In this document: piece after piece, positions 43,626 to 55,443 of the stretch
Layout: the number at the start of each line of letters is the position of its first letter
Numbering within the stretch: the first letter of the stretch is position 1
Origin: Reticulitermes lucifugus
Lineage: Eukaryota > Arthropoda > Insecta > Blattodea > Rhinotermitidae
Length of the DNA: 64,000 bases
Assembly: GCA_026260175.1 (NCBI GenBank)
Contig: JAKCWW010001751.1
Coordinates: forward strand, 1 to 64,000
Direction: 5' to 3'
Notes under the pieces: generated by a model
Database searches by the model: none
Told to the model about the DNA's origin: nothing
Seen by the model: the letters and a program-made list of their open reading frames with translations, nothing else
Program-made: the position numbers and the translations under genes

Positions 43626-45119
43626 AACAATTATTGTGTTTGGACTGGATATAGTTTATTTCTGATTATTTATAACACAATGGGGAAGAATTCTCTTAAA
43701 ATCGAGAAATATATTTTATTGGAATTCATGCGGAAGTTGGCGCCGGATTCAAGTTATAACTGTAATTCCGATTTATGAGGTAAACTTTCAGTCAGTATGC
43801 TCGAATTTCCTGTTTATTGCTGGTCTATTTGCTAACAGTGACGAAAATTAATTAAAGCGAAACGAATAAACGACATCACTGTTGGTTGCCATTTCAAGTA
43901 AAATTATTAGTAACAAGCAAAGCAGTAATTCTTCGGCCTAAATGTGGTTGCTTTCCCTTTAGATATTAGAATGTATAGTAGTTAACCCTCTGAAAGTAAC
44001 TCACATATCAAAATTCAAATCATACAGCAGAGAGAAAACGTACGTCTATTTAAGGGAGAATAACCAATTACTGACGTTTAGGTAAATAACTTGTGTCTAT
44101 TGTGGGGCTTGTACGAAACATGTTTGCACAATTTGTGCGCACAAATCAGTGTTGCTTGCAGTTATATTTATGACTATTATTTAAAAAATTGAAAAAAGAA
44201 GTGACAGTGAAATTAAAAAAATTATACTTCTATAAAAGATGGGATTTAGGATAGATATCTTAAAGGTTAATGGACTGCTGTAATAAATTCTACTGTAATT
44301 TATATAATGAAATAAAATAACTCACGCATCAAACGGTAGTACGCATAGTCACTCCTTTTACGAGAGAAATGTTAAATAATATATGACGCTAAATGCTAAC
44401 ATGCATGTTCAGAAATATAACCCAACATTCTAATACAGGAGCTTGTTTGCTTTTTTCCCCATCATAACTCACAAACAATAAAGAAGTTCGCACTTCCGCA
44501 ATGCTGTTTTTCTTCCTGTAGTAAATTAGAAAGTATGGAATTGGGATATATTTTCATGGTATCTTGTTCATAAACATTTTCGCAAAAATCAGTCGAAGAG
44601 TTCAAAAGTTGAAATTCATACACACATACACACACAGGGTACTGTAATCTACTAAGCCTACCACTGCCATTTTAGGAATTGAAAGTAGGCTGAAGAGGTT
44701 TGGGAAGAAGAATTAGAATCTCAACCTAATATTACCACAATACTACCACATAGATTTAGTAAATATCTCTACTGTACGTATTGTGAAGATTACTGAATAA
44801 CTTTGTAATATATGTGAGTGTTATGTATTAGGTCCACTGGAGGAAACAGAGAGAAACCTACAGGAAAATCACATTAGAAGCAAATTTTTGGGTGTTATAC
44901 TGGCCGTTACGCTGTGATAAAATGACATGCATATAGACCCAAGGTAAGACTTATTTTGCTCAACGTAACGGTGTACTCGTATTATTGATACTTGCTTAAA
45001 GGTGCATGTTCTTTACGACATACACTGTAGACTGTCATTAGGATGACGGAAGTACTAATGACTTAGACAAAACTGTGCAAAGAAGGAGGTTAAAATCTCG
45101 AACCGCGGTGCCGCGGCAA
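43626..45119. other. No gene seen
   Basis: A+T-rich and unassigned. Confidence 0.5.
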
Positions 45120-45362
45120 GAATGCACCAACACACATGCATACGCACATACATACACATACTACATATACATACACACATACACATACATTCACATACAT
45201 ACATATATACTTACATACATACATATACACATACATACACATACACACATATATACTTACATACACATAGAGACATATATACTTACATACACATACATAC
45301 ATACATACATACATAGACATACATACATACATACCTACATACATACATACATACATGCACAC
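45120..45362. repeat. CATA/CACATA microsatellite, about 240 bp
   Basis: Long degenerate ACATACAT / ACACATAC array. Three open frames across it on both strands (His-Thr-Tyr-Ile and Met-Cys-Val-Tyr peptides) are translated repeat. Confidence 0.95.
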
Positions 45363-45889
45363 TTACGCACACAATTTATCTTCCCTCCATCACTCGCCCA
45401 GTGAAGTGTCAAAATTCTTCCATGGGATACGACATTGCTTTCCTCCTTATCTTGCACAAATCGTTTCACTTCTTGGAATTCTTATCGAGCCCCTATCCAT
45501 AGCTGCGGTTAACCAGACGAAAGGAAACCATTTTTTTTTCTATTATCGATTTGTACTTTGCATGGAACACAACGATAATTTTCAAAAGTGCTCCACAAAT
45601 AACATACCCCTAGAGATGCCTGTGATTGGAATCGTGCTGCCATTGGGAAAAAGATAGTCAAAGGGAATAAATAAAAACACAAAACAATGAAACAGAAGTA
45701 AAGTTTAGAGGAAGAGTAAAATCTGTGGTAAACTGAGAAGGATGAGCTGTAATTTAGTACGAGTTGTGGGGTCATAGAGAGCCAGCTGTGAATTCCTGAC
45801 GACCCGCCTGTCTGTTTTAACTTGTGACGTGATTGAGAGGTACAGAGTGCCTAGAAATGTTGTTTCTATAGTGGAAGTTGTCATGAAGG

Positions 45890-46170
45890 AGGATACGGGT
45901 TTATATACACGTACATCAAGGGGGATAACAGAGGTGAGACGTTGGAGATACGAGGAATATATACAAATTTTGGTATTGGAGTAACGGACGGCCACTTGAA
46001 ACACATGGGCTTCGATAGGAAGATAATATTAAAATGTATCTTAATATATATAAGATATGATGGTGTGAACTAGAATACGCAGGGCTAAGTTTTGGACTAA
46101 ACTGCCAGGTCCTATTAAGGGCCGTACTGAACCTTGGAGTTCCATAAAAGGCGGCAGAGTTCATGACCTT
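45890..46170 (-). mobile_element. Possible LINE-associated repeat fragment
   Basis: The minus strand reads HHILYILRYILILSSYR and LLQYQNLYIFLVSPT. This resembles a phrase (HILSNIRKIHF..ILPS....SSGLFPSGFPTK..) that I remember as very frequent in insect repeats. It is recall only, and the copy is too worn to bound. Confidence 0.3.
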
Positions 46171-48490
46171 CTCAGTGACTGTTATCTTCTCCAGAAGGAA
46201 TGTGCTGCTTGAAATTAGGGCGAATTTTATATCTGCTTAATGGTAGAAACTTTTGTCGTAATTTCAAATTACATTTCACCCTGAGGGGGAAAGAGGTAAT
46301 GCCGAGAAATTAGTAGAGGTTTCAGGAACCATGTTCTGAATTGCTTGCAGACATACTTCTGCTAGTCTCCAGTATCATGTTGGTGGTGAGATGACCTTTT
46401 TCACAAAATAACACTGCTATTTATTTTGTAGTTTACACTAGTTTATGACTTTGTCAAAAGTGTTCCCCTAAATAATGTTACTCTTAATTGTACTGTTGCA
46501 AACATTAAACAAGATTTCAGTCAGTAATGAGACTTAGTACACATTTAAATGACGGGAGGAAATGCAAATCGATTGTGTGCTCCTAAGATCCACATTATCT
46601 CCATCATTCTGGTTCGAGACCTTCTAATACATTTGTAATTTAAATTCTGAAGGCAATCTGCTTCTCAATATATTTTTCAATACTTCAAATGGAGGTAACA
46701 ATCATTCATTGACCTTAAAACCTTTATCTTTTTATTAACTTTAATCTGCGAATTCAACGCATCACTTCCCCATTTCTTCTAAGAAGTACCTATGCATACC
46801 AAACACAATAAAATTCTACATATACGGGCAACCCATCAATTTTTTGTTCCATATTTGCCTTACAGTAACTCAGTGCATGGATCTTTATATAAGAGTTGCT
46901 TCATCGTCAACACCGATTGATTGATCGATCGATCAGTGAGTTACTCTGAGTTACTTATAGTCTAAAGTTATCAAAAGAAAATGCTGTCTTGCCCTAGCAC
47001 AAAGTCCATCTGAATATTCTTTTTAAAAATTCATTTTAATTTGAGCCAGCACTTCCTTTGAAATAAGTTCCTCTAAATACGTATGCTTATAACGGACAAG
47101 CTAGTTTGGACAACTTGTACTATGCAGCTGTGTCTTAAGATATTTCCACTTTAGTATTATTTGAACACCTTTCTTCATACACCGTTAAGATGGACACAAT
47201 GACAAAATTAAGCAAGCAAGTTTCCTTGGAAACGTGAAAACCCTTATTTGTAACCATTTAATAATGAAAGAAAGCCGGCTTTCCTGACAGTACGTCATAG
47301 AGGATCAACAAAAGAAACAAGCATTTCTGTAATTTATAACGAATCTCGTCTTATCCCAAAAATGTTTGTGGCAGAAAAATAGGGGTTACATACATAAGAA
47401 TTTTTCGCTGCAAAATGTAATTCTTGTATTTCTAAAAGTAATTCGAAGAGAATTAAACATCAAAAGGAATATGTAAGTCCTGCTTTCTTCGAAACAATGC
47501 ATTTCCGAGATTTCTGTTGCTAATTCTACGCTCCGTTTTTTTCAGAATTTGAAGAGTAGAATAAACTGCGCCAGTTACTATTATGAAACAAGGATAAATT
47601 ACAGCTAATTAGTGGCAAGACTGTAAGTGTGTATATGCCTACATACAGATATCCATACCACAGGCACATTACGCAGCAGTTAACTAGATTATAATTGCAT
47701 CTTACGAATGAAGTGATTGTTAGTGTACCGTTGTTAAGAGAAAAGTCGAAGCAGATGACACCGAGGGACAGACGCCTCGCCGTCTACAAGTGCAAGAAAA
47801 GCAGGTAGTACGTTAATTGTGAGTATATCAGAACTCGAAGTTAATTTAACATGCTGGTTTTTATGATGCGGATTTTTTATACCCTCGCCGATTCCTAAAA
47901 CCTGGAGGATCGTCTCTTGTCTACTCTCCGCGACATCCTATTCAGTAGACTGTAGAAACTCTACTACAATACTTGCATTTTGCTTTGAAAGCCGTGGTTA
48001 ACCGGCATACATGCAAGATTATGGAAAATTTTTTATAATACCTTTGGGTATTCTTTATTAGATTTGCGGTTGCAACGATTGACCAGAGAGAAAATTTCGA
48101 TTTTTACATATCCGTATTAGATATTCTTTCCCGACCCATAATTTGCTACTGTTGTTAATTCTTGTTTCCTCTACCATGTTCTTGCACTCCGACTAATACA
48201 AATTTCATGCAGCCTGAAATGTAAATCACACATCTGCGTGCACGAAACATAACATGCACCAATCTTTGAACTCCATCCTTATAATATATTTCAGTATATT
48301 GAGGACACACCTTGATCTATGAGCCCGCGCATGTGTTTCATTCTGTAAACACGGTTGCTGCTTTGAGATATATTATTTATGTTACAAACTTCGCAGTATA
48401 CAAACTAGTGTATTTAAAACCTAACAGTATGTAACATAACATATCTTAAAATACAAAGGTGATATATATATAAAAAAGCAGCCTTCTTCA
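46171..48490. other. No gene seen
   Basis: A+T-rich. A short GATC-rich palindrome (TTGATCGATCGATCAG) is at about 46920-46937. Confidence 0.5.
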
Positions 48491-48496
48491 CAACTC

Positions 48497-48545
48497 TACC
48501 CTGAAGAGAGGAGCAGGACATTCCTTCGAAACACTATTCCTCACC
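48497..48545 (+). ncRNA. Weak hammerhead-like motif
   Basis: CTGAAGA at 48501 and GAAAC at 48528 with a partly paired stem II (GAGG/CCTTC) have the right spacing, but stem III and stem I do not pair well. Possibly a relic, possibly chance. Confidence 0.25.
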
Positions 48546-48799
48546 TAGAAGAATACATAATGTCACAAGTCAAAGTAAAATGAATCTTTTGTGCAAGTTC
48601 ATAATTTTCAATCGCAAGGACATGTCATGTGCCTAAAAGCGTTGCTTTTTCTCTTGTCATAACGAACACATGATAAAGGTTTTGTACTTACTGCGATTAA
48701 AAGACCCTCGTGATTTACATAACCATTAAATCATTAAAGCCCTGTGACATACAGGCGTATGTATCAGCTCATTTAATATCACAAACCTCAGTATTTTTC

Positions 48800-48935
48800 A
48801 GACAGAATGCATTTAAATGCACATCTGTGATTTTCAAAATAAACGACAATTATTTTCCTAAACACGATTGAGTTGTACTTTTTCTGCAACGCACAGGAGC
48901 GTGTTTACTGCGAGGTACTTTTAAATCTTAGTGCA
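48800..48935 (+). repeat. Dispersed repeat D copy
   Basis: CAGACAGAATGCATTTAAATG, TGATTTTCAAAATAAACGAC, TTTTCCTAAACACGA and GTGTTTACTGCGAGGTAC follow the repeat D order. Confidence 0.4.
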
Positions 48936-50412
48936 GTTTGTCTTCTGCAGTGGAGAATGGCGTTCGTTTTTCCCCTTAAGTAAGAAAAACGGTTTGAAAT
49001 TTCAATTAGATGAACTTTAAACAGTAATGAGCTAAATGCTAACAAGGCTCGTGTGTCGTGACACACTCAATTTCCTGATATTGTGGCTAGCAATTATTTT
49101 TTATTCGAAACACCCCTCTTACAAATCTGCGCCTGAATTTAACTATACCGACTTCGGTCTTTCGTTCTCTTTCTCATTTATTCAAAGAAAATGGCTTGAA
49201 ATACACCGATATCACTTTCATTTACATATTACTTTCTTAAAAACTGTGGAATTTGTGTTTCCACATAGCCGCTTCGCACAAACACAACGCAGACGGCGCT
49301 GTGTGTACCATTCAGTTACAGGCTGAACATACAGTGTCCGTGTGCCTTTCAAACAATGTAAAACAATCCTTACACACTTCGTGAGTTGCCATACGTGACC
49401 AATAACAAATACGTTGCCACGAGAATGGCGGGTCGTTATTATTGGTGCAGGCAGCCTCCAATAGGCCATATGCAGTGAAAGTAATGCAGTGCGATCCGTC
49501 AGAAACAATGGACAAGGCTCATCTTTCAACGACACTGCACCTATTACTATGGGCATTTTAAGCGACATATGAACAGTGCAGAGGAAAATAAATTCTCAAG
49601 TAACTTCTTATTTTCAATTCACCCAAAATTCTCCAGGGAAAACCTTAACTGTAATGATCGTGATACAGTTAAGGATAAGGAAATATGAATCAGGAATTTC
49701 CAGTAAGATATACTGTGGATTTGTGCGGTAGCCGTATCAGTAACCATCAAGCAATAAAAAGAACAAGATAGGGAATATACGTATATGGTAACATTATGCC
49801 GCGTTCGCTTAACGTTTATACCTCCTCGGCTATCCTAACTGTCTGATACCATTTCACTCGAAGAAAGCGCTCTTACGACGATTTAAAGTCGCCGACAAAC
49901 ATTAAAACTTATTACGTCTTCGTGTAAAGTGTCCGATATTATTTTCCGATTTGAACACATTTTGGGGTTTCTCAACAGATATTCATAAAAGTCCCAAATA
50001 TTAAATTTCACGGAAACCCGTCTAGCGGGAGCCGGCTCATAATTCAGAGAGACGGACGGGCATAACGAGGCGTTTTAAAGTTAGATATTCTATAGAACAC
50101 GCTCTGTACTATGCGCTTCCATTGGTGTTATTTTCCATATCGGGTTTTATTATAAATTCTTGTTGATATGACATGACATTTCATTACTGAGGTAAATTTG
50201 CATGTGTGTTTCATCAGGCACCGTGCCGTGGAAACATAAAGTGGACTGGACTTTCAGCTTGAAGGATTCTTAACATATGCCCTTGGTACAGCCTGGGGAT
50301 TTTTCAATCTCTGGCCACTTTTGACAGTGATTTGGTATTTGCTGATGTAGCTAATAGTTGCCGCATATTTTAATTTTACGTATCGCTTTTCTTTCACGTT
50401 ATATTAACGGTG
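48936..50412. other. No gene seen
   Basis: Frames at 49036-49326 (plus) and 49218-49568 (minus, 116 codons) overlap on opposite strands and show no domain. Confidence 0.45.
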
Positions 50413-50414
50413 CA

Positions 50415-50462
50415 TTAAAAACCAACTCATGCACTGTGTACAGTGCATAAGTTGGTTTTTAA
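50415..50462. repeat. Near-perfect 22-bp palindrome
   Basis: TTAAAAACCAACTCATGCACTG at 50415-50436 pairs with 50441-50462 at 21 of 22 positions around TGTA. It would form a very stable hairpin ending in a T run. No TSD was evident. Confidence 0.85.
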
Positions 50463-51089
50463 ATTTTTTATTTGTATCGCTTTTTCTTCACGATATCTAC
50501 GTAGAAAAACCAAAAACATTCTTTCATCGCGCAAAATACGGCTGATTTCCTTATCATTGTACACACTTACGTACTTAACGATGAAAAATACGCAAATTAA
50601 GAAATTTGTATCTAATGAGGTAATTGAGTATATACGGGATTAGAAATGGGACCGCATTGAAAGAACTCCGCAGCAAAATTTTCACATCGCTTCTGCTACG
50701 CCGTATATTAGCAAGTGCACGGGATAAGTTTGAAAATTTTTCGTGTTTGCTGTCTGGTATCAGACAGGAAATAGTAAACTGTCAGGAAATTGACTTTAGT
50801 GTTCTTTATTTCATGTGTTACTTGTTTTCTGGAAAATGTTTGGGAAAAAATAAACGTGTCTTAGTTTTGGTGTCAAGATGTACATGGCCTGAGTAATTTT
50901 CATATTGACATTTCTAGAGCACTTAATTTATTCCACACACTTGCTAAACCTCTATGAAGATAGGAATTTTAGCACCGCTCTATCATTAACGACATTCCCA
51001 TGTGCTTCAAAGCCACACAGTGCATCATCAGATACACAAATAAATATTACGTATTTTGGCTTGTCTAGTAAATGCATACATATGGAACA

Positions 51090-51165
51090 CGTACCTTCAT
51101 GGTGGGCCTCTAAGAGAAATGAGTACCAGGAATATTTCCTGGGGGGTAAAGGCTGTACATAGGTT
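51090..51165 (+). mobile_element. SINE family B body fragment
   Basis: GGTGGGCCTCTAAGAGAAATG, AGTACCAGGAATATTTCCTGG and GGTAAAGGCTG match the body of the copy that follows at 51215-51512. The head is missing. Confidence 0.5.
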
Positions 51166-51214
51166 TTCTAAAGATTCAGACATTTAATGTTTGAACAGTG
51201 TGCAGTTAAATTAC

Positions 51215-51512
51215 AACCAAACTCTAGGGGGCAAGCGGTGGCAAAGTTGGTTGAGGTACTGCGCGGGTTTGATTCCCGATGGTGTAATTGGAATTTTTCT
51301 TGACATAATCCTTCCGGCCGCACTATGGCTCTGGGGTCGACTCGGCCTCTAACAGAAATGAGTAACAGGAGTATTTCCTGGGCAGGTGCGTAGGGCTGAG
51401 AAACTTACCACCTTCATGTGCCCATTGTTTAGAAATCTGGGAGCCTCAACCTCTTGGAACCCTAAGGGCCTGTCCACACCTGTAATGGGATTGCTTTACC
51501 TTTACTTTCATG
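51215..51512 (+). mobile_element. tRNA-derived SINE (family B), longest copy
   Basis: The tRNA-like head has GGTGGCAAAGTTGGTTGAGG (A-box side) and GCGGGTTTGATTCCCG (B box). The body shows GGCTCTGGGGTCGACTCGG, CAGAAATGAGTAACAGGAG and GGGCAGGTGCGTAGGGC. The 3' part ends TAATGGGATTGCTTTACC, TTTACTTT. The longer 3' region lacks any counterpart in shorter copies here, so this is probably the least truncated one. Confidence 0.7.
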
Positions 51513-51724
51513 GTGGAAGGTGACATTAGATGGATTTCCCAATTTCTTTAGCAAATATATTTAAATTCCTTTTCGTGATAAAAAACAAAGCATCCACCTA
51601 CACCCTAGTTGCATCAGAGTGAAAGCAATTAACTCTTCCTGTCCTTTACGACTATTTTCCGTTTCTATATCCATCACGTTTAATGTATACAATGAAAGTT
51701 GGTAGTCTAATGAGCGTAATCGAT

Positions 51725-51850
51725 TACTGCCCGTGTTAATGATTGTGACGGCGCTTTTGTCCAGGACGGGTCACGCCTGGACTATTACTCGGCCATTGCT
51801 CGACCACGGCGCATGCCCAGATCGTCGCAGTAGGGGCCCTACTGTTGCCT
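51725..51850. other. Unexplained G+C-rich patch
   Basis: GTCCAGGACGGGTCACGCCTGGAC forms a small palindrome, followed by CGACCACGGCGCATGCCC and GTAGGGGCCCTACTG, another palindrome. The base composition is unlike the flanks. No B box or open frame explains it. Confidence 0.35.
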
Positions 51851-52468
51851 CAATTCCAAAATGATTAATTGACCTTTCTCATTATATTTTTACCTCAAAT
51901 ACCAGATCAGAGGGCGCCAGCATTTAACGTTCTATTCAGATAGTATCGTTCGTTTCATTCCTCAGTTGCACGACCTCCTGCTCTGCTGAGAGGTTAATGG
52001 CGATGGATAAATTATAGTAAACTGAAAGCTGAGTGTGGATGAATCAAAGCGTGAGGGACATGCAGCACGCATGGTTGAAAGAATATAGGTATAAAACATT
52101 TTGTTTGGGACGGCTAATTAGACAAAACTCTTGCGCGACCTGTGAATAAATTTCAGGACAATAGTAAAATTAACCTTAGAGAAACAGGCTTTGGAGATTT
52201 GCACTGCATTAAACTGGTGCATAGTAAGTAAACAATGCTGGAACTTATGACAGCGATAAAGGGCCTTGACTTTCATTAAAAACTGCTGAGAAATTCTACA
52301 TTTAATTGCTGTACAAAGAAACCCATGGTTTTAGCCAGAGCTGTGGCTGAAATTAAATTAGCATGTTCCACCAAATTCAAGTGTATTCGACTTCTGTTAT
52401 GCGCACGTCATCGATTATTGTTCAAGTAGTAAACGTAAGGAATCTGTATTCTCAGTACTTCGGTAGAA

Positions 52469-52690
52469 GAAATATCTGGAAAATGGCCAAGGGGAGTACG
52501 GAGCGAAGATGAGAGTAATATGGAAAATGATATTCAACAGGTATGGTGAGATGTTTGGACTGGATTAAACTGACTCATAATAGGGTCCAGTATTAGGCTC
52601 TTGAGAAAAAGTTCATACGTTTTAGTTTCCATAAAAACCAGGGAAATTCTTGGGGTTGTCAATTTCTAACGGAGGACAGTGTCACATTCA
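52469..52690 (+). mobile_element. LINE tail fragment
   Basis: Codons give CLDWIKLTHNRVQY, a stop, then ALEKKFIRFSFHKNQGNSW. This fits VDWI.LAQDRVQWRALVN.VMNLRVPKNAGNFL. The upstream part has decayed RW.DN..D traces. Confidence 0.55.
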
Positions 52691-52944
52691 GTAAATTAGT
52701 ACGTACGTATACGCACTCGTCTTTATAAAGCCCTGTCACATGTTGTTTCCAAAAGCCTGCTAAAGATTTAATTCAATAGACAATACTGTGAACGTTCGTA
52801 TTGATTGTTGACACTCTGCTTCCTATTCCGGATATCCTAGTTTTCAATCTGGGCCCGGAGATGGGATTTCCTGAGTGATATTTCTAATGATTTCCTTCAG
52901 TGCTCGCAGGCAGTTACGGGGTTAGTACCTCAAGTGTGGTCATG

Positions 52945-53305
52945 GCAGCTTTCTTCCCGTCTTATCGAAAAATATTCGCGTGACGAAATCAAGAATGATG
53001 AGATGGGCGAGGAATGTGATATATGTGGGCAAGGGAACAAAATCGTATAGGATTTTGGTGCGGAAACCTGAAAGAAAACTCTAAAGACCTACGGGTATAA
53101 GGGAGGATATTATTAAAATGTTCTTAAAAATAGGGCGAAAGGGTTAAATGGATGTACATGGGTCAGTGTAAGTGGCCGGCTCTTGTAAACATGTTAATGA
53201 ACATCTTGTACCATAAAATTCTAGGAATTTCATGACCACCTGAGGAACTATTAACTTCTGTACAATGACTCTGCTCCATGGAGTTAGACAGATAGTCATC
53301 TTTCT
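52945..53305 (+). mobile_element. LINE tail fragment, most complete copy of family L
   Basis: In order: RMMRWAGNVICVGKGTKSYR, ILVRKPERKL, then GIREDIIKMFLKIGRKG, then ERVKWMYMGQCKWPALVN, MLMNILYHKILGIS and a stop. After the stop, TGACTCTGCTCCATGGAG matches the conserved bases that follow the ORF in the family. At least two frame changes. It covers the last 110 or so residues of ORF2 plus the start of the 3' region. The polymerase domain is absent. Confidence 0.7.
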
Positions 53306-54774
53306 CCTGGATGTTTTCTAGTTAATTTCTCCCTAATGATTCCTATGATTATTCCAAGATAGTAACATCGTCGATATATAAAGCGGAAGTCAAAAAGAGA
53401 AAAGTAAAACAGCCTTCGTTTTGTTGAACTCTACCCGGAACTTACATCTGTTAAAAGATCCGCTTCTGAATTACTCTGACTTCCCCTAGTAAGAAGGGTG
53501 AATCGTGCAGCAAGTCCTCCTGATTGCATGCAGACCCACAAGGGCAGAACAATGTGTACAAAGTCTTAGTTTTCTTACTATGCTGTCACGTGGCGACGAT
53601 GTGACGTTTCTGACAAACTTAACCTTGTTCTACAGTCATGAAATACTGATTCTAAGCATGTCTTTCATAAATATATGATAAAATATTTCACAACGTTAGC
53701 ACTACTGTAGTTTTACTTTCACGTGCTTGTCATAATGTTTTAAAATTCACTTCATAAAAGTTCCTTTACAACACAAACAATGCTCTGGTAGCAACAATTT
53801 TCCACTCATCGTGATCATTAAAAATTTTGGCCGTGACGATTGCGCCCTTGTGATCTCTCTCTTGTTCAGGACACAAGGCACTGCTCACTTTTATAGCTCA
53901 AGTGCCATTTTCAACATTCAGTTTGAAATTTTATTTACTTCAAATTCACTCACCATGGCATCCTACCAGAGTGCCTATTGAAATGGCTATATCCGTCCGT
54001 ATGTATTATCGCGTACAATAAATTCAGAGTCACTAAACGAACGTATTTTATTATCATTTGGCATTTCTGAAGTTCAAAAAATTTATCTAGGCATACCAAC
54101 TTAATTTGAATTGAGCATTTCAAACAATCATCTGACACAAAGATCCTCAGGCTTTTCTGAAAGCATCGGTATAAGCATGCGCACTCGTATCTATAATCTA
54201 AGCATGTGTAGTTCCTAAAACGCCTTCGGTCCGTGTGCAAGTTAATAAAATCAGCTTTGGGCTCGTGTGCAATTAATAAAATAAAATCAGACCTTGTGTT
54301 TTTTTTAATTATATGTGCCAAAATTGCTCCAGAATTTTTCCTGTATCGTAGCAACAGTGCTAAAATATAATGCGACACAAATTATATTCTGTAGTGTTTT
54401 TTCTTCTATAGTGGACAAATACAAACTACAAGAAACACCACAGTGTTAAAGGCGCAACCTTCACTAACACTTACGCTACGTCTGCATTTTCTGAATTATA
54501 AATTACTCCTTATCGGAAAGAATAAGTACTCGTCCTTCGTCCGGAATATTTTCGATTCTGTAGTCTGTAACACCATATATAATAGCGAAAGCTTTGAAAG
54601 AGGAATAAGAATAAGCTTAAGAAAATGACTTGTACTTATGTGCTTAAAATAAAAGACTGGGAATGAAGATTCAAATCGCATCCATTCCTCTGCCGCAACA
54701 CTTGCACATCGCTTTAACATGAGTGGCTAACAGTGCACGTTGCCCAGACTACGGAGTGCTATACCTTGCGGCTG
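53306..54774. other. No supported gene; one 142-codon frame
   Basis: A frame open for 142 codons on the minus strand (53950-54378) encodes a basic, Cys- and Tyr-containing product with no domain I recognise. In a window of this size a frame of this length is expected about once by chance. Confidence 0.4.
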
Positions 54775-55443
54775 TTACGAGGTATGTTGTTGTTCTGGTC
54801 CACTGCCTTGCACTGTCACTAGTTTTTGAATAACATACGCTCTTCGACGCTACCCAGCGTCATCTTCAATGTATACTGGTCAATCTCTTGGTGCTTTGTC
54901 TTCGGGTAACCATTCCTGTGAGTTTAGTATGTGGGTGGTTGTGCCTTTTGCTGGTATATGGTCTTCCTCCGGTTTGTATATGGGTTCTGCTTTGTTCTGT
55001 TGAATGAATGCGTTGGTTGTTATTATGTTCTAGGTTTGTTGGTCTCTTCTGTTGCCAGGTCGAACACTGTGTTGCATATTGCGGCATTCTTTTTTTCGTT
55101 TAGGACCAAACAATGAACATGCTAAATGAACAAAACACTGCGACACTCGAAACACTGTCCAACCTGGCAATAGAAGAGACCAACAAAACTAGAACATAAT
55201 AACAACCAAAGCATCCATTCAATACAACAATGCAGAACTCACACAGCAACCGGAACAAAACCACATACCAGCAAAAACGCACAACAACCCACATATTTAA
55301 GGCTCAGGTACGGTCACCGAAAGGTAAACCAGTATAAACTGAAGATGACGCAGGTTAGTGCCGAAGAGCGTATGTTATTTGAAAATTAGTGACAGTGCAA
55401 GGCAGTGTACCTGAACAACGGCGTACATATTACGAGGTACGTT
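54775..55443. mobile_element. 641-bp inverted-dimer element with 14-bp TSD
   Basis: TTACGAGGTA.GTT occurs at 54775-54788 and 55430-55443 (13 of 14 alike). The insert is two inverted arms of about 310 bp with a short turn near 55108-55120. The outer edges carry GTTGTTC.GGT.CACTGCC and its complement, and the arms share CACTGCCTTGCACTGTCACT. Arm identity looks near 80%, so it is older than the element at 30736. Open frames in both arms, read toward the centre, give similar peptides (CWYMVFLRF and CWYVVLFRL; LLVSSVAR and LLVSSIAR); this follows from the inverted duplication and is not evidence of a gene. Each arm has a hammerhead-like stem II block. I infer a PLE-derived inverted dimer. Confidence 0.8.
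55332..55385 (+). ncRNA. Hammerhead-like relic in inverted-dimer arm
   Basis: CTGAAGA (55339-55345) is followed by a stem II region and GAAGA where GAAAC is expected. The left arm (minus strand, 54885-54830) has TTGAAGA and a perfect stem II GACGC/GCGTC. The shared GAAGAGCGTATGTTA shows that the change predates the two arms' separation or is normal for this family. Confidence 0.35.

Noticed and set aside
45075-45404. Open frames of 90-109 codons rich in His, Thr, Tyr, Ile or Met, Cys, Val, Tyr
   Set aside because: They are translations of the CATA/CACATA microsatellite on both strands.
50992-51045. Hammerhead-like motif on the minus strand (CTGATGA ... GAAGC ... GTC)
   Set aside because: GAAAC is changed, and stems I and II do not pair convincingly.
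53950-54378. 142-codon minus-strand frame as a possible gene
   Set aside because: No domain, no supporting splice or promoter context, and a frame of this length is expected about once by chance in 64 kb of this composition.
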